Below are positions 24,487 to 32,613 of a stretch of 33,722 nt of DNA, in pieces. Position 1 is the first letter of the stretch. Each line of letters opens with the position of its first letter. The position numbers and the translations under genes were made by a program. The stretch is taken from assembly GCA_049977145.1 (NCBI GenBank), contig JBMFGW010000031.1:1-33722 (forward strand), written 5' to 3'. Source of the DNA: JAMDCX01 sp049977145. GTDB taxonomy: Bacteria > Planctomycetota > Phycisphaerae > WQYP01. The notes under the pieces are model-generated. The model saw only the letters and a list, made by a program, of their open reading frames with translations. It had not been told where the DNA came from and searched no databases.

Positions 24487-25473
24487 ATGAAAGCATGGCT
24501 TTTAGAAAAACTGGGAGGGGTGGAAAACCTGCATTTGGCGGAAATAACCGTTCCGGTTCCAGGGGTACAGGATGTGCTCATGGAGGTTATTTATTCCGCA
24601 CTGAATCCGGCGGACCGCTATCTGGCTGAGGGGCAATATCCGGCCCGACCGCCATTACCCCATATTTTAGGACGCGATGGCGTAGGCCGTATTGTCGCGG
24701 TCGGCGGCAATGTCAAGGGATGGAAAGTGGGGGACAAGGCCCTGATAATTCGTGGACCGGTGGGGGTACAACAGGGTGGAACATTTGCGGAAAAGGTGGT
24801 TGTCCCGGCGGAATGCTTGGCGGTGCCGCCGCTGAACTGGACGTTGCAGCAATGTGCCGGGGCCAGTCTGGTGTATCTAACGGCGTGGCAGGCGTTGACC
24901 CAGTGGGGGGAATTAGCACCATCCGTGGTATTGGTGACCGGTGCCAGCGGCGGTGTAGGTGTAGCCAGTGTGCAGTTAGCGCAGGCGATGGGGCATAAAG
25001 TGGTGGCGTTCTCGCGTCATGCGGAGAAGCGAATGCGATTGTCGGAAATGGGGGCGAAGATCACACTGGACCCCGCTAATACGCAATGGCGTAAGGACTT
25101 GCTGCAACTATTGGCCGGCAAACGTGTGGACTTGGTGGTGGATAATATCGGTGGGCCGCAATTTTCGGAATTATTGGACGTGATGGGGATGTGGGGCAAA
25201 ATCAGTGTAGTCGGCCGCTTGGCAGGACCGGTACCGCAGTTCAATACCGCCAGTTTGTTATTCCGCCGCCTGCGGATTGGCGGCGTGGCACCGGGTAATT
25301 TTACCGCGGCTGAAGCGCGGGTGGCATGGGAAGCAGTGCTGCAAATTCTTGCCCGGCGTGATGACCGGCCTGTGGTGGATTCGGTGGTTGACTTTGATCA
25401 ATTGCCACAGGCTTTTGCGCGCCTGGCCTCCGGCCCTATGGGTAAGGTTTTGTTGCGGGTTGCGGGAGAATAA
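24487..25473 (+). CDS. MDR-superfamily NADPH:quinone-oxidoreductase-like dehydrogenase
   Basis: A 328-aa medium-chain dehydrogenase/reductase. GroES-like part: 'ALNPADRYLAEGQYPARPPLP' region (about 38-58) and 'ILGRDGVGRIVAVG' (60-73). Rossmann part: 'VTGASGGVGVASVQLAQAMG' (about 155-174), the NADPH-binding signature of quinone reductases. The Cys/His zinc ligands of true alcohol dehydrogenases are missing, so it is the zinc-independent type. Likely role: two-electron reduction of a quinone, enal or similar with NADPH. GGAG lies 8 nt before the ATG. Divergent from korDABC; no partner gene. Substrate unknown. Confidence 0.88.
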   Translation: MKAWLLEKLGGVENLHLAEITVPVPGVQDVLMEVIYSALNPADRYLAEGQYPARPPLPHILGRDGVGRIVAVGGNVKGWKVGDKALIIRGPVGVQQGGTFAEKVVVPAECLAVPPLNWTLQQCAGASLVYLTAWQALTQWGELAPSVVLVTGASGGVGVASVQLAQAMGHKVVAFSRHAEKRMRLSEMGAKITLDPANTQWRKDLLQLLAGKRVDLVVDNIGGPQFSELLDVMGMWGKISVVGRLAGPVPQFNTASLLFRRLRIGGVAPGNFTAAEARVAWEAVLQILARRDDRPVVDSVVDFDQLPQAFARLASGPMGKVLLRVAGE

Positions 25474-25490
25474 CGACGACGGACGCATCG

Positions 25491-25524
25491 GTCCCGGTAT
25501 GACATCCAACTCGCCTTCCGGGAC
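25491..25524 (+). terminator. Possible stem-loop after the MDR gene
   Basis: GTCCCGG (25491-25497) pairs with CCGGGAC (25518-25524) around a 20-nt loop, 18 bp past the stop. No T-run follows, so termination is uncertain. Confidence 0.25.
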
Positions 25525-25650
25525 ATAAAGCACCCACATTACCTGGGCTGGTCACCGATGCATCATTGGATGGACCGCAAGATACGGGTACATGCCTTCA
25601 GTTGCGTGCTGGCTCTGACCCGGAGCCGTGACGTCTACGGCCGTTACGCT

Positions 25651-26703
25651 TTAGTGTTGGGTTTCCGTCGGCGGTGGAACATTGTGCAGAATTTTCAGCA
25701 CTGCGGGCGGTTGCCGGGAAATCAGAGCGGCCCCCGCCCGTGGCGTGCTGACCAGAACCGAAAACTTTATGGAGTAAATTTCACCCGGATTGGATATTAG
25801 ATGCGCCGCCACGTTTGTTTTACCCAACGGCAATTGACCGGAAACTGCGGCACCGGGAAAGGTACCGAATGTTTCCGGGAGTCCCACCGGGGTGGTATAG
25901 AATATCCCGAGGTTATCAGCCGTATCAATGTTGGCGATCCACCCTTTCGAGATGATAGCCGGTTGCGGCCAAACCGGTGCCCCGCCAACCAGTTTTGTCG
26001 GCCATTTTACATTGTTCGCGTGCGTTCCCACAGCAGGCACGCGGGCATAAGGATTGGTCAAGGGATACATAAATCCGTTGGTACGATCCGAATAAAGTGT
26101 GGGTACTTCAGTACCCATTAGGTATGTTTTGGATTCGTGGTTGTAGAACGTGTAACGAAAGTCTGCGACCCCATGGGAGTTGATGCGAACGTCCTCCACG
26201 TAAAGCCATTTAGTGGGCTTGCCCGTGTCATAATCCCAAGGCTTAATGACCGCATGAAAATGATGGGGCCTCACCGACCAGCGAACCACCGGACTGCCTT
26301 TTTCCGGAATCGCAATTCCTTTTGGATGTAGATAATAACCCTGATAGCCTGCCGCTCCGGCTTGTGTGGGGTTGATCATCAACTCCGGGTGACCACTAAT
26401 TTTCAGGGAAAGAAACTGATCCACCTGCAACTCCCTGCCCACATCATGACTATCGACAATATTCAGTCCGTGCGCCACATGTTGATTGGCCATGCCGACC
26501 ACCACCGCACCCCATGCAATATTAAAAGTTACGGTAAGCCCGCCATTGGAAATGGAAACATTTTTAGAGGCTGGCGGAGGCGCCCAGGGATTGTTGGCGG
26601 CGCCGGCGCTGGTCCCGGCGGCGGCCAGAAACATGGCGGTGAACGCAATGAACCTGTAAATGTAGATTGGCTCCCATGAAAAATGACTACCGTAACTTCT
26701 CAT
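25651..26703 (-). CDS. Secreted protein of unknown function
   Basis: A 350-aa protein. Residues about 12-35 are hydrophobic ('YIYRFIAFTAMFLAAAGTSAGA') and end in an AxA-type signal-peptidase site, so it is exported. The mature part is beta-rich with many Gly, Pro, Trp and His residues ('VRWSVRPHHFHAVIKPWDYD', about 146-165; 'YHPKG'-like and 'WPTKLVGGAPVWPQPA'). It has no cysteine-rich or lipobox pattern. I do not recognise the family; a carbohydrate-active or mutarotase-like beta-sandwich is conceivable, without motif proof. ATG at 26703 is chosen since GGAGAT is 9 nt upstream; the ATG at 26718 overlaps that site. It is downstream of dapF but separated by 145 bp that include a repeat fragment. 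Confidence 0.7.
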   Translation of the reverse strand: MRSYGSHFSWEPIYIYRFIAFTAMFLAAAGTSAGAANNPWAPPPASKNVSISNGGLTVTFNIAWGAVVVGMANQHVAHGLNIVDSHDVGRELQVDQFLSLKISGHPELMINPTQAGAAGYQGYYLHPKGIAIPEKGSPVVRWSVRPHHFHAVIKPWDYDTGKPTKWLYVEDVRINSHGVADFRYTFYNHESKTYLMGTEVPTLYSDRTNGFMYPLTNPYARVPAVGTHANNVKWPTKLVGGAPVWPQPAIISKGWIANIDTADNLGIFYTTPVGLPETFGTFPGAAVSGQLPLGKTNVAAHLISNPGEIYSIKFSVLVSTPRAGAALISRQPPAVLKILHNVPPPTETQH

Positions 26704-26757
26704 ATTTATGATCTCCATAGGTTAAATATTATACTATTTCCCGTGCCGCAAGCTGTC

Positions 26758-26789
26758 AATTTCTTCGTGGCGTGCGAAGATTTTTTAGG
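26758..26789 (+). repeat. Fragment of the dispersed intergenic repeat, with terminator-like hairpin
   Basis: 'aatttcttcgtggcgtgcga' and the following 'agattttttag' match the left part of the repeat at 8054-8210. CTTCG-tggcgtg-CGAAG then ATTTTTT has the shape of an intrinsic terminator for plus-strand transcription, though no plus-strand gene precedes it here. Confidence 0.6.
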
Positions 26790-26848
26790 CCGCTTTCATC
26801 AGCTTGCCGAATTGCTTATGTTAGCTGAATCACATGGCCGATGACAAA

Positions 26849-27754
26849 TCAATCTTCCGGCCAATCGCCGGAAAAGACTTCGGCCGCCGGGCCGGTCATA
26901 TAAACCGATTCATCAGCCTGATTCCATTTTAGCGCCAATTGGCCACCGGGCAGATTGGCCAGGATGATGCGGTTGGTTTTGCCGGTCAAGACTCCCGCCA
27001 CGCAAACCGCCGCCGCCCCGGTACCGCAGGCCAACGTGATGCCGCTACCTCGTTCCCAGGTGCGCATGGTGACTTCACCGGCGTGATGCACCTGGACAAA
27101 ATGTGTATTGACACGGCGCGGAAACCAGGAATTTTTTCCCAGATACGGACCAATTTCCGCCAGTGGTACTTTGTCGAGCTTTTTACAATACAACACCAGA
27201 TGCGGATTACCCATCGATACGCAGGTCATACCATCTTCCAGTCCGGCCGCCTGGATCCAATCTGGCCCCGGTGGCAAGTCGCCAAGTTTCAGAACCTGCC
27301 GCCACGGATGCTGCACCACCTGATCCATACCGGTAAGGCGAACCGGAATTTCGGCCGGTTTGAGCAGGGGTTTCCCCATATTGACCGTCACGCGATTAAC
27401 TTTGCCGCGTTCAATCCAGAGATCCAAGGTCAGCACGCCGGCACCGGTTTCCACCCGCACCGGGTTGGCGGTCGTCAGATGGTGGTCGAAGGCATACTTG
27501 GCGACGCAACGCACGCCATTGCCGCACATTTCCGACTCACTGCCGTCCGCATTAAACATGCGCATGCGCACCTGGGCGCCCTGCGCAGCGCCGGGCGCGG
27601 TGGGCGGACCAATCAGGATCAGTCCATCGCCGCCCACACCGAAATGCCGATCGGATATTTTGACCGCCAGGGCTTCGGGATTACGGATGGTCTGTTCAAA
27701 TATATTCACATATACATAGTCATTACCAATACCGTGCATTTTCGTGAAACGCAT
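26849..27754 (-). CDS. dapF: Diaminopimelate epimerase
   Basis: A 301-aa DapF. It begins 'MRFTKMHGIGNDYVYVN' as usual. The two catalytic cysteines are Cys77 in 'EMCGNGVRCVAKYA' and Cys243 in 'ITLACGTGAAAV'. 'MGNPHLVLYC' (about 191-200) and 'RVNTHFV' (about 224-230) are further family blocks. It converts LL- to meso-diaminopimelate for lysine and peptidoglycan synthesis, cytoplasmic. Slightly longer than many relatives because of a 25-residue insertion around residue 150 ('HPWRQVLKLGDLPPGPD'). It sits 93 bp after the P-loop kinase gene, probably on the same transcript. Confidence 0.97.
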   Translation of the reverse strand: MRFTKMHGIGNDYVYVNIFEQTIRNPEALAVKISDRHFGVGGDGLILIGPPTAPGAAQGAQVRMRMFNADGSESEMCGNGVRCVAKYAFDHHLTTANPVRVETGAGVLTLDLWIERGKVNRVTVNMGKPLLKPAEIPVRLTGMDQVVQHPWRQVLKLGDLPPGPDWIQAAGLEDGMTCVSMGNPHLVLYCKKLDKVPLAEIGPYLGKNSWFPRRVNTHFVQVHHAGEVTMRTWERGSGITLACGTGAAAVCVAGVLTGKTNRIILANLPGGQLALKWNQADESVYMTGPAAEVFSGDWPED

Positions 27755-27847
27755 TGTTCAATTTCCATCACCATGCCGCGCGCGACGCCAAAGAACTTCC
27801 ATGGCCATCCATCCGCACCACGCGGTTTCGCCGCAGCTTGTGGCGTA

Positions 27848-28690
27848 TCATACATCATCGGGAATCGGCTCGGAAGAACCGGGGGAATGAACCCAGGCCA
27901 CCGTGGAAATAACACCATCACGATCGCGCTGAATGAGCACGTCGGCTTTGGTTTTGGTCTGTTCCACCAGGCGGGCGTTGGGCAGGTCAACGTGTTTTAC
28001 CCAGTCTTTGGCCTGGCCGACGGTTTTGCCCCCCTCCATGTGGCGGTTCATCAAGTTGGTCACCACCGAGGCCGGTGGAGCTTCAATGTAAATGCGCAGA
28101 TCAAACATCTCCACAATACCCGCATAAGGCTCTTTATCCATAAATAGATAATTACCCTCGACCAGCGCCAGATTGACCGACTCATGAACATGCAGGGCAT
28201 GGGGTATCGGTTTATGATGCACCCGGTCGTAACTTGGCCACGTCATGGTGGAAGGTATCTGCTTTAAGCGCGTCAGATGATCACGCAGCATGGCCGCATC
28301 AAAGGTCTCCGGGGCGCCTTTGCATTGATTCAGGTGAATGTGCCGGCCATCTTCCAATTGCAGAAACCTTTCCGCGAGCACCGTATCCGGAAAATGAAAG
28401 CCGTCCATCGGCAAAGCCGCCGCATTGATTTTCGGGAGAATATTTTTGGTGGCCATCCAGGCGATCTGCGCAGCAAAAAAAGATTTTCCCGATCCCGGTG
28501 TTCCGGCGATGCCCACCACCATTCGTCGTCCCGCGAGGCGTTGCAGCTCAATGAGATTGGATAAAAAAGGCCGCCATCGCTTGGTCCATTCGGAGGCACG
28601 AATGTGCATCTCGACTCTCAGGCCGTTTATCAACAGTGGAATATCCTTGTGCAGGAACCACGGAAATGGATCAATTTCTTGTAACGCCAA
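27848..28690 (-). CDS. P-loop sugar/nucleoside kinase-like protein (uridine-kinase / FrcK-type)
   Basis: A 280-aa protein with Walker A 'GTPGSGKS' (63-70) and 'LPMDGFHF' (about 93-100), the signature of the uridine kinase / pantothenate kinase-like / 'fructose transport kinase' group. 'ALVEGNYLFMD' (about 175-185) and a lid-like 'MNRHMEGGKT' (about 213-222) follow. It probably phosphorylates a small hydroxylated metabolite such as a nucleoside, pantothenate or sugar. The start shown is TTG at 28690 with GGAG 9 nt upstream; ATG at 28612 is the alternative and would remove a 26-residue leader. Located upstream of dapF. Substrate cannot be named. Confidence 0.75.
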   Translation of the reverse strand: MALQEIDPFPWFLHKDIPLLINGLRVEMHIRASEWTKRWRPFLSNLIELQRLAGRRMVVGIAGTPGSGKSFFAAQIAWMATKNILPKINAAALPMDGFHFPDTVLAERFLQLEDGRHIHLNQCKGAPETFDAAMLRDHLTRLKQIPSTMTWPSYDRVHHKPIPHALHVHESVNLALVEGNYLFMDKEPYAGIVEMFDLRIYIEAPPASVVTNLMNRHMEGGKTVGQAKDWVKHVDLPNARLVEQTKTKADVLIQRDRDGVISTVAWVHSPGSSEPIPDDV

Positions 28691-28849
28691 ACCACAAACT
28701 CCACTAATAAAAACACCCGGAATTCACCGGTCGCGCCGGCCCGGCGACGGAACTCCGCGAAGCGGCGCCAAGGCTGCCGTTTTCGCCAATACCCGCGACG
28801 GTGTAGGCGACAATTCAGCATGTTAGCGATAGCCACCAGATAGGCCAGT

Positions 28850-28871
28850 ACCATGGTTCATACCATGGTAT
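28850..28871. promoter_or_regulatory. Tandem ACCATGGT palindromes
   Basis: ACCATGGT occurs at 28850-28857 and 28862-28869, 12 bp apart start to start, the second within the perfect 12-bp palindrome ATACCATGGTAT (28860-28871). A third CCATGG lies at about 28889. Spacing near one helical turn suggests a protein-binding site. Confidence 0.35.
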
Positions 28872-29004
28872 CAAGGCTGGTGCCGGGACCATGGCGCTGT
28901 CCCTTGGCCAATAATCTTCATATATCGGCCAAATGGCGGCGCCAACTCAACATACTTCCGCACCGGTCGGATTTACACACCTTTCCGCCCCTATTATCAG
29001 CCAA

Positions 29005-29025
29005 TATCGACCATAACGGTCAATA
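29005..29025. promoter_or_regulatory. Operator-like inverted repeat
   Basis: TATCGACC (29005-29012) and GGTCAATA (29018-29025) are inverted repeats (7 of 8) around 5 bp. They overlap the possible minus-strand -35 of the kinase gene and lie about 75 bp upstream of the aldehyde dehydrogenase promoter. Confidence 0.35.
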
Positions 29026-29100
29026 ATCATATTATTATACCATGCTAAACAAAGGACGCGCATCAAGAAGATGGTCTCCGATGTGGATGGCCGCAGTATA

Positions 29101-29129
29101 TTGCCAGGCCGCTGATAAAGCGATATAGT
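29101..29129 (+). promoter_or_regulatory. Sigma70-type promoter of the aldehyde dehydrogenase gene
   Basis: TTGCCA (29101-29106), 17-bp spacer, TATAGT (29124-29129). The leader is about 34 nt, with GGAG at 29158-29161 before the ATG at 29170. Confidence 0.65.
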
Positions 29130-29169
29130 GCAATGGTAGTGCGGCATCTTCGTTTACGGAGAATAAATC

Positions 29170-30648
29170 ATGGCGGAAAAACTAAATCCCAATGTGGCGG
29201 CATTTCTCAACACAGCGCTGCAACATTTTATCGGCGGCCAATGGGTAGCCAGTACGGACGGCGCCGTGGAGAATGTTATTAATCCCTCCGATGGCACGGT
29301 GATTTGCCAGGCCGCTATGGCCGCAGCCCATGAGGTGGATGCCGCCGTCAATGCTGCGCATAAAGCTTTTCCCGCCTGGGCCGGCAAACCGCCGAATGAA
29401 CGCGGCGTGTTGCTGCATCGCCTGGCTGATGCGTTGGAAAAACATGCTGCGGATCTGGCGCAACTGGAATCTCTGGATGTGGGTAAAGCCATCGTCAACA
29501 GCGAAACCTTTGATATTCCTTTTGGCGTGGAAGGCATACGCTACTTTGCCGATCTGGCTTTGCACGTCACCTATGATGTTCCACTGGCGGTCAAGCACAT
29601 TGAAGCACGCACGCACCGCGTTCCCTACGGCGTCTGCGGATTTATTTTTCCGTGGAACTTCCCGTATGACCTGTTGGTCTGGGGCATTATGCCGGCTCTG
29701 GCGGCGGGGAATACCGTCGTGGTTAAACCCTCGGAGGTTACACCGTTAAGCACCCTGTTTGTATGCAAACTTGCGGCGGAAGTGGGGTTCCCGGCCGGTG
29801 TGATCAATGTGGTCAATGGCACCGGGGCGAAGGCCGGAGCCATCCTTACGGCCCACCCCTTGGTCAAGCGCATGTCCTTCACCGGTTCACCGCCGGTTGG
29901 AAAACTCATTGGTGAAACCTGTGGTCGCAACCTGGTGCCGTGCAAATTGGAACTTGGAGGCAAGGGCGCAGCGGTCATTTTCGATGACGTGGATGTGGAG
30001 GCCACCGCCCAACAACTGGCCGCCGCGCTGACGCTTAATACCGGCCAGGTCTGCTGCACGGCTACACGCTGGATCATCCATGAGAAAATTCATGATCAAC
30101 TCCTGGCCAAGGCGGTGGAAATTCTGAAAAACACACGCATCGGTCCGGCCCTCGATCGTAATACACAAATGGGCCCGCTGGTCAGCAAGGCCCAGCAGGA
30201 TCGCGTGAACCGATATGTGGAAACCGGCAAAAAACAGGGCGCGGTGGCGGTGCTGGAACCGGAGACATTGCGCATCCCGGGGCATGAAGGCGGCTATTAT
30301 GTCAGCCCGAGTCTGCTGACCGGTTCCAGCGATAATATCTGCTGCCGGGAGGAAATTTTCGGCCCCAGCGCGTTCGCGCTGAAGTTCCGTCATGAAGATG
30401 AGGCGCTTCAGTTGGTCAACAGCCTCTCTTATGGCTTGGCCAACAGTGTTTGGAGCCGGGATCTGAAACGCGCCAATCGTGTGGCCGAACGAATGATCGC
30501 CGGCAGCAGTTGGATCAACGCCCATAACGTGTTTGCCTACGGCCTGCCGTATGGCGGAGCGAATTTAAGCGGCATGGGCGGTGGCGTAAACAGCCCGGAG
30601 ACTTTGCATGATTATCTGCGCTCCCAAACCATCGCGCGACCGCTGTAG
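29170..30648 (+). CDS. NAD(P)-dependent aldehyde dehydrogenase
   Basis: A 492-aa aldehyde dehydrogenase of normal length. 'FPWNFPYDLL' (160-169) carries the oxyanion Asn; 'KPSEVTPLS' (186-194) and 'FTGSPPVGK' (about 237-245) bind the cofactor; the general base is Glu261 in 'LELGGKG'; the nucleophile is Cys295 in 'NTGQVCCTATR'. 'EEIFGPSAFALKF' is near the C-terminus. The set resembles betaine-aldehyde / broad-specificity class enzymes, oxidising an aldehyde to its acid. It has its own promoter and is followed by a LacI-type regulator, which might control it. Substrate not assignable by eye. Confidence 0.93.
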   Translation: MAEKLNPNVAAFLNTALQHFIGGQWVASTDGAVENVINPSDGTVICQAAMAAAHEVDAAVNAAHKAFPAWAGKPPNERGVLLHRLADALEKHAADLAQLESLDVGKAIVNSETFDIPFGVEGIRYFADLALHVTYDVPLAVKHIEARTHRVPYGVCGFIFPWNFPYDLLVWGIMPALAAGNTVVVKPSEVTPLSTLFVCKLAAEVGFPAGVINVVNGTGAKAGAILTAHPLVKRMSFTGSPPVGKLIGETCGRNLVPCKLELGGKGAAVIFDDVDVEATAQQLAAALTLNTGQVCCTATRWIIHEKIHDQLLAKAVEILKNTRIGPALDRNTQMGPLVSKAQQDRVNRYVETGKKQGAVAVLEPETLRIPGHEGGYYVSPSLLTGSSDNICCREEIFGPSAFALKFRHEDEALQLVNSLSYGLANSVWSRDLKRANRVAERMIAGSSWINAHNVFAYGLPYGGANLSGMGGGVNSPETLHDYLRSQTIARPL

Positions 30649-30757
30649 TATTGGCTTCCAAGGTACACCGACTCAGACGGCCCGACGCGTTGCGTCCACA
30701 GTTTCGTGCGGATTTGTCCAATGGCCCGGTTTGGCTTACCACCCTTTGGGTCAACAC

Positions 30758-30785
30758 TTTACATTATCGCCGATATCACTATGAT
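30758..30785 (+). promoter_or_regulatory. Sigma70-type promoter of the LacI-family gene
   Basis: TTTACA (30758-30763), 16-bp spacer, TATGAT (30780-30785); five of six matches in each box. The start codon follows at 30830. Confidence 0.65.
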
Positions 30786-30829
30786 GAATTTTTGGAAGTA
30801 TCAGTGAGGTTATTCTGGAGTTGTTACCC

Positions 30830-32056
30830 ATGGCCAGTCGGCGGCGAAAGAAGCCCACCAAGCTGCTCTCTGGCGTGGCGCGCAGGGTATCTGGCGATGG
30901 TTCCATTTCTCCGGAGAGTGTTTCGTCGGGACAAGACGTGGGAACTGCGGTGCGGAAGCAGCTGCCGCCCAACACTGGGGTGCGGAAACCTTGCAACAAT
31001 ATTAGCGTGGCGAAAGATCTCGCACGGATTCTGGGAATCTCACGCTCCACGGTTTCCGTGGTGATGCGGGGAGAATCGGCCAAATTCAAGCTGGCACCAC
31101 GCACGGTGGCGCGGGTACTTGCCGCCGCCCAGCAGTATAATTATACGCCCAACGCTTCCGCCCAGAATCTTCGTCGACAGCGTTCCAATACGGTAACCCT
31201 TATTGTCAGTAATTTCCGGTTTGATTGGACCGATGAACTATTTGCCGGCGCTGTCGAAATACTGCACGCGCATCACCTTACGCCGATTGTGACCGCGCAT
31301 AGCAGCGACCCGGCGCGGCAGGAGACGGAGATCATGGCCGCCATCAGGCGGCGCGACGCGGCGGTTTTGTACCAGCCTTTAATAGAACACCACGATTTAT
31401 ATCAGCGCGTGTTCAATGCAAATATACCACTGATTCTCGTGGGAGATTATCCCGTCGGCACGGAATATATCAGCCATGTGATTTGGCATGCGGACATGGC
31501 CGCGCGCAAGGTGGTCGAACATCTTGTAGCCATTGGCCGTACCCGCATTGGATATGTTGGGATCAATCTGCCGCTGGAAATGCACCAGAAACGCTTTGCC
31601 GCCTATCAGCAGGTACTCAAGGGAGCGGGCCTGGCGCTGAATCCGCATTGGATATACCAAGGTGATCCGCATATATCCGTCCATGAAAATCTCCTGTCCA
31701 ACGCCATCCCACATATTTTTGCCCCCGGGCATGCCCATCCGGATGCGATATTCGCAATGAATGATGGCATTGCCATTCCGCTGATCACGGAAATTGAGCG
31801 CCTCGGATTGCATGTTCCTGACGATGTCGCGGTCGCCGGAATTGGCGATTTGCCCATGTCGGCCGTATGGGGGATTAACCTGACCACCGTCCGAGAACCG
31901 GTGCGTGCCATGGGCGCGGAGGCGGCGCGTCTGGCGGTGAGCCTCATTGGGAAACCCGGCGAGGCTCCTATTCATCGCCTTCTTCCCGCGGGTGATCTGA
32001 TGGTGCGGCGGAGTACGGCGGCTTCGCCGCGAACATCTCCCGTAACGACACCCTGA
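30830..32056 (+). CDS. LacI-family transcriptional regulator with N-terminal extension
   Basis: A 408-aa regulator. The helix-turn-helix is 'ISVAKDLARILGISRSTVSV' (about 58-77), followed by the hinge 'NASAQNLRRQRSNT' and a periplasmic-binding-protein-like sugar-sensing domain ('SNFRFDWTDELFAGAVEIL', 'PDAIFAMNDGIAIPLITEIE', 'PDDVAVAGIGDLPMSAVW'). LacI proteins normally start at the helix-turn-helix; here about 57 basic, low-complexity residues precede it. ATG at 30830 has GGAG upstream; a TTG three codons earlier overlaps that site. Its likely targets are the adjacent aldehyde dehydrogenase gene or itself. Family firm; effector unknown. Confidence 0.9.
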   Translation: MASRRRKKPTKLLSGVARRVSGDGSISPESVSSGQDVGTAVRKQLPPNTGVRKPCNNISVAKDLARILGISRSTVSVVMRGESAKFKLAPRTVARVLAAAQQYNYTPNASAQNLRRQRSNTVTLIVSNFRFDWTDELFAGAVEILHAHHLTPIVTAHSSDPARQETEIMAAIRRRDAAVLYQPLIEHHDLYQRVFNANIPLILVGDYPVGTEYISHVIWHADMAARKVVEHLVAIGRTRIGYVGINLPLEMHQKRFAAYQQVLKGAGLALNPHWIYQGDPHISVHENLLSNAIPHIFAPGHAHPDAIFAMNDGIAIPLITEIERLGLHVPDDVAVAGIGDLPMSAVWGINLTTVREPVRAMGAEAARLAVSLIGKPGEAPIHRLLPAGDLMVRRSTAASPRTSPVTTP

Positions 32057-32061
32057 CCCCA

Positions 32062-32210
32062 GCGCGGCGGCGCCGCAACCAAAATGTCACGCGGAGCACG
32101 CGGAGATACCAAAACGCGACCACGGAGCAGAGATTTTTGGAAAGCTGTGCCGAAAAACGCTACTAAAAAATCTTTGCGTGCTGCGAAGAAATCGACGGAT
32201 TATGGCACAG
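32062..32210 (-). repeat. Dispersed intergenic repeat, copy 2 (inverted relative to copy 1)
   Basis: About 150 bp matching the reverse complement of 8054-8210. In minus orientation it carries the CTTCG-type stem then ATTTTTT, placed downstream of the truncated MFS gene where it could have ended its transcript. Confidence 0.8.
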
Positions 32211-32245
32211 GTTGTGGAAAGTTCGCTGGAACTCTGGCCGGATTC

Positions 32246-32506
32246 TCACCGCCGTTCGAAGTTGCGTGTCCGTCCGGCCCAATAGCTCAGCAGGCCGCCA
32301 CCGGCGCCTAATACCAGTAATAATGTAAAGGCCTTGGGAACCACAGCGTCAGGCGCGCCGGCTACGGCGATCAGCGCCGGTCCCAGCGCTGCCCCGACCC
32401 CGATTAAACCTTCATGTACGCCCGCCTTCGCGGCCGATCCAGATCCAATATCCATGCTGTAATAGATCGAACCCGAATACAGCATGGCCACAGAGTTAGC
32501 TATAAG
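32246..32506 (-). pseudogene. C-terminal remnant of an MFS-type transporter
   Basis: From about 32506 leftward the frame reads 'ANSVAMLYSGSIYYSM', then 'AGVHEGLIGVGAALGPALIA' and a last hydrophobic helix ('AFTLLLVLGAGGGLLSYWAG') ending in a basic tail and stop. This is the end (about the last three membrane segments) of a major-facilitator transporter. Upstream sequence of the frame is IS110 left-end DNA, so the gene was cut by that insertion and its first part is gone from this window. Confidence 0.65.
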
Positions 32507-32613
32507 AAGGTGGTGAAAAGAGGTAGTGAAAAAAAAGAGGGGATGCCTCAAAATGGAGTTGAAGACCGGCGGGAGTTCCGTCGGCAAGTAACGCCTTACA
32601 GGAGGTCATCCCC
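32507..32613 (+). promoter_or_regulatory. IS110 left-end leader with RBS-sequestering stem
   Basis: GGGGATGCCTC (32539-32549) pairs with GAGG-T-CATCCCC (32602-32613): 11 base pairs with one bulge, enclosing a second hairpin CCGGCGG-gagtt-CCGTCGG (32566-32584). The right arm contains the Shine-Dalgarno (AGGAGG) and ends at the transposase ATG (32614), so the stem would hide the ribosome site in read-through transcripts. The position, 5' of an IS110-type transposase, is also where these elements encode their bridge RNA; I cannot show that here. Confidence 0.5.

Larger units (their letters stand above)
28691..29100. other. Intergenic region between kinase and aldehyde dehydrogenase genes
   Basis: No gene supported. 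It holds two operator-like palindromes (28850-28871 and 29005-29025). An A/T-rich patch around 29022-29040 (aataatcatattattatacc) may contain a minus-strand promoter for the kinase gene (TTGACC at 29024-29019, GATAAT further on, spacer 19). Confidence 0.4.

Noticed and set aside
26939..28147. 402-aa plus-strand frame opposite dapF and the kinase
   Set aside because: Shadow frame; dapF on the minus strand has both catalytic cysteines and full length.
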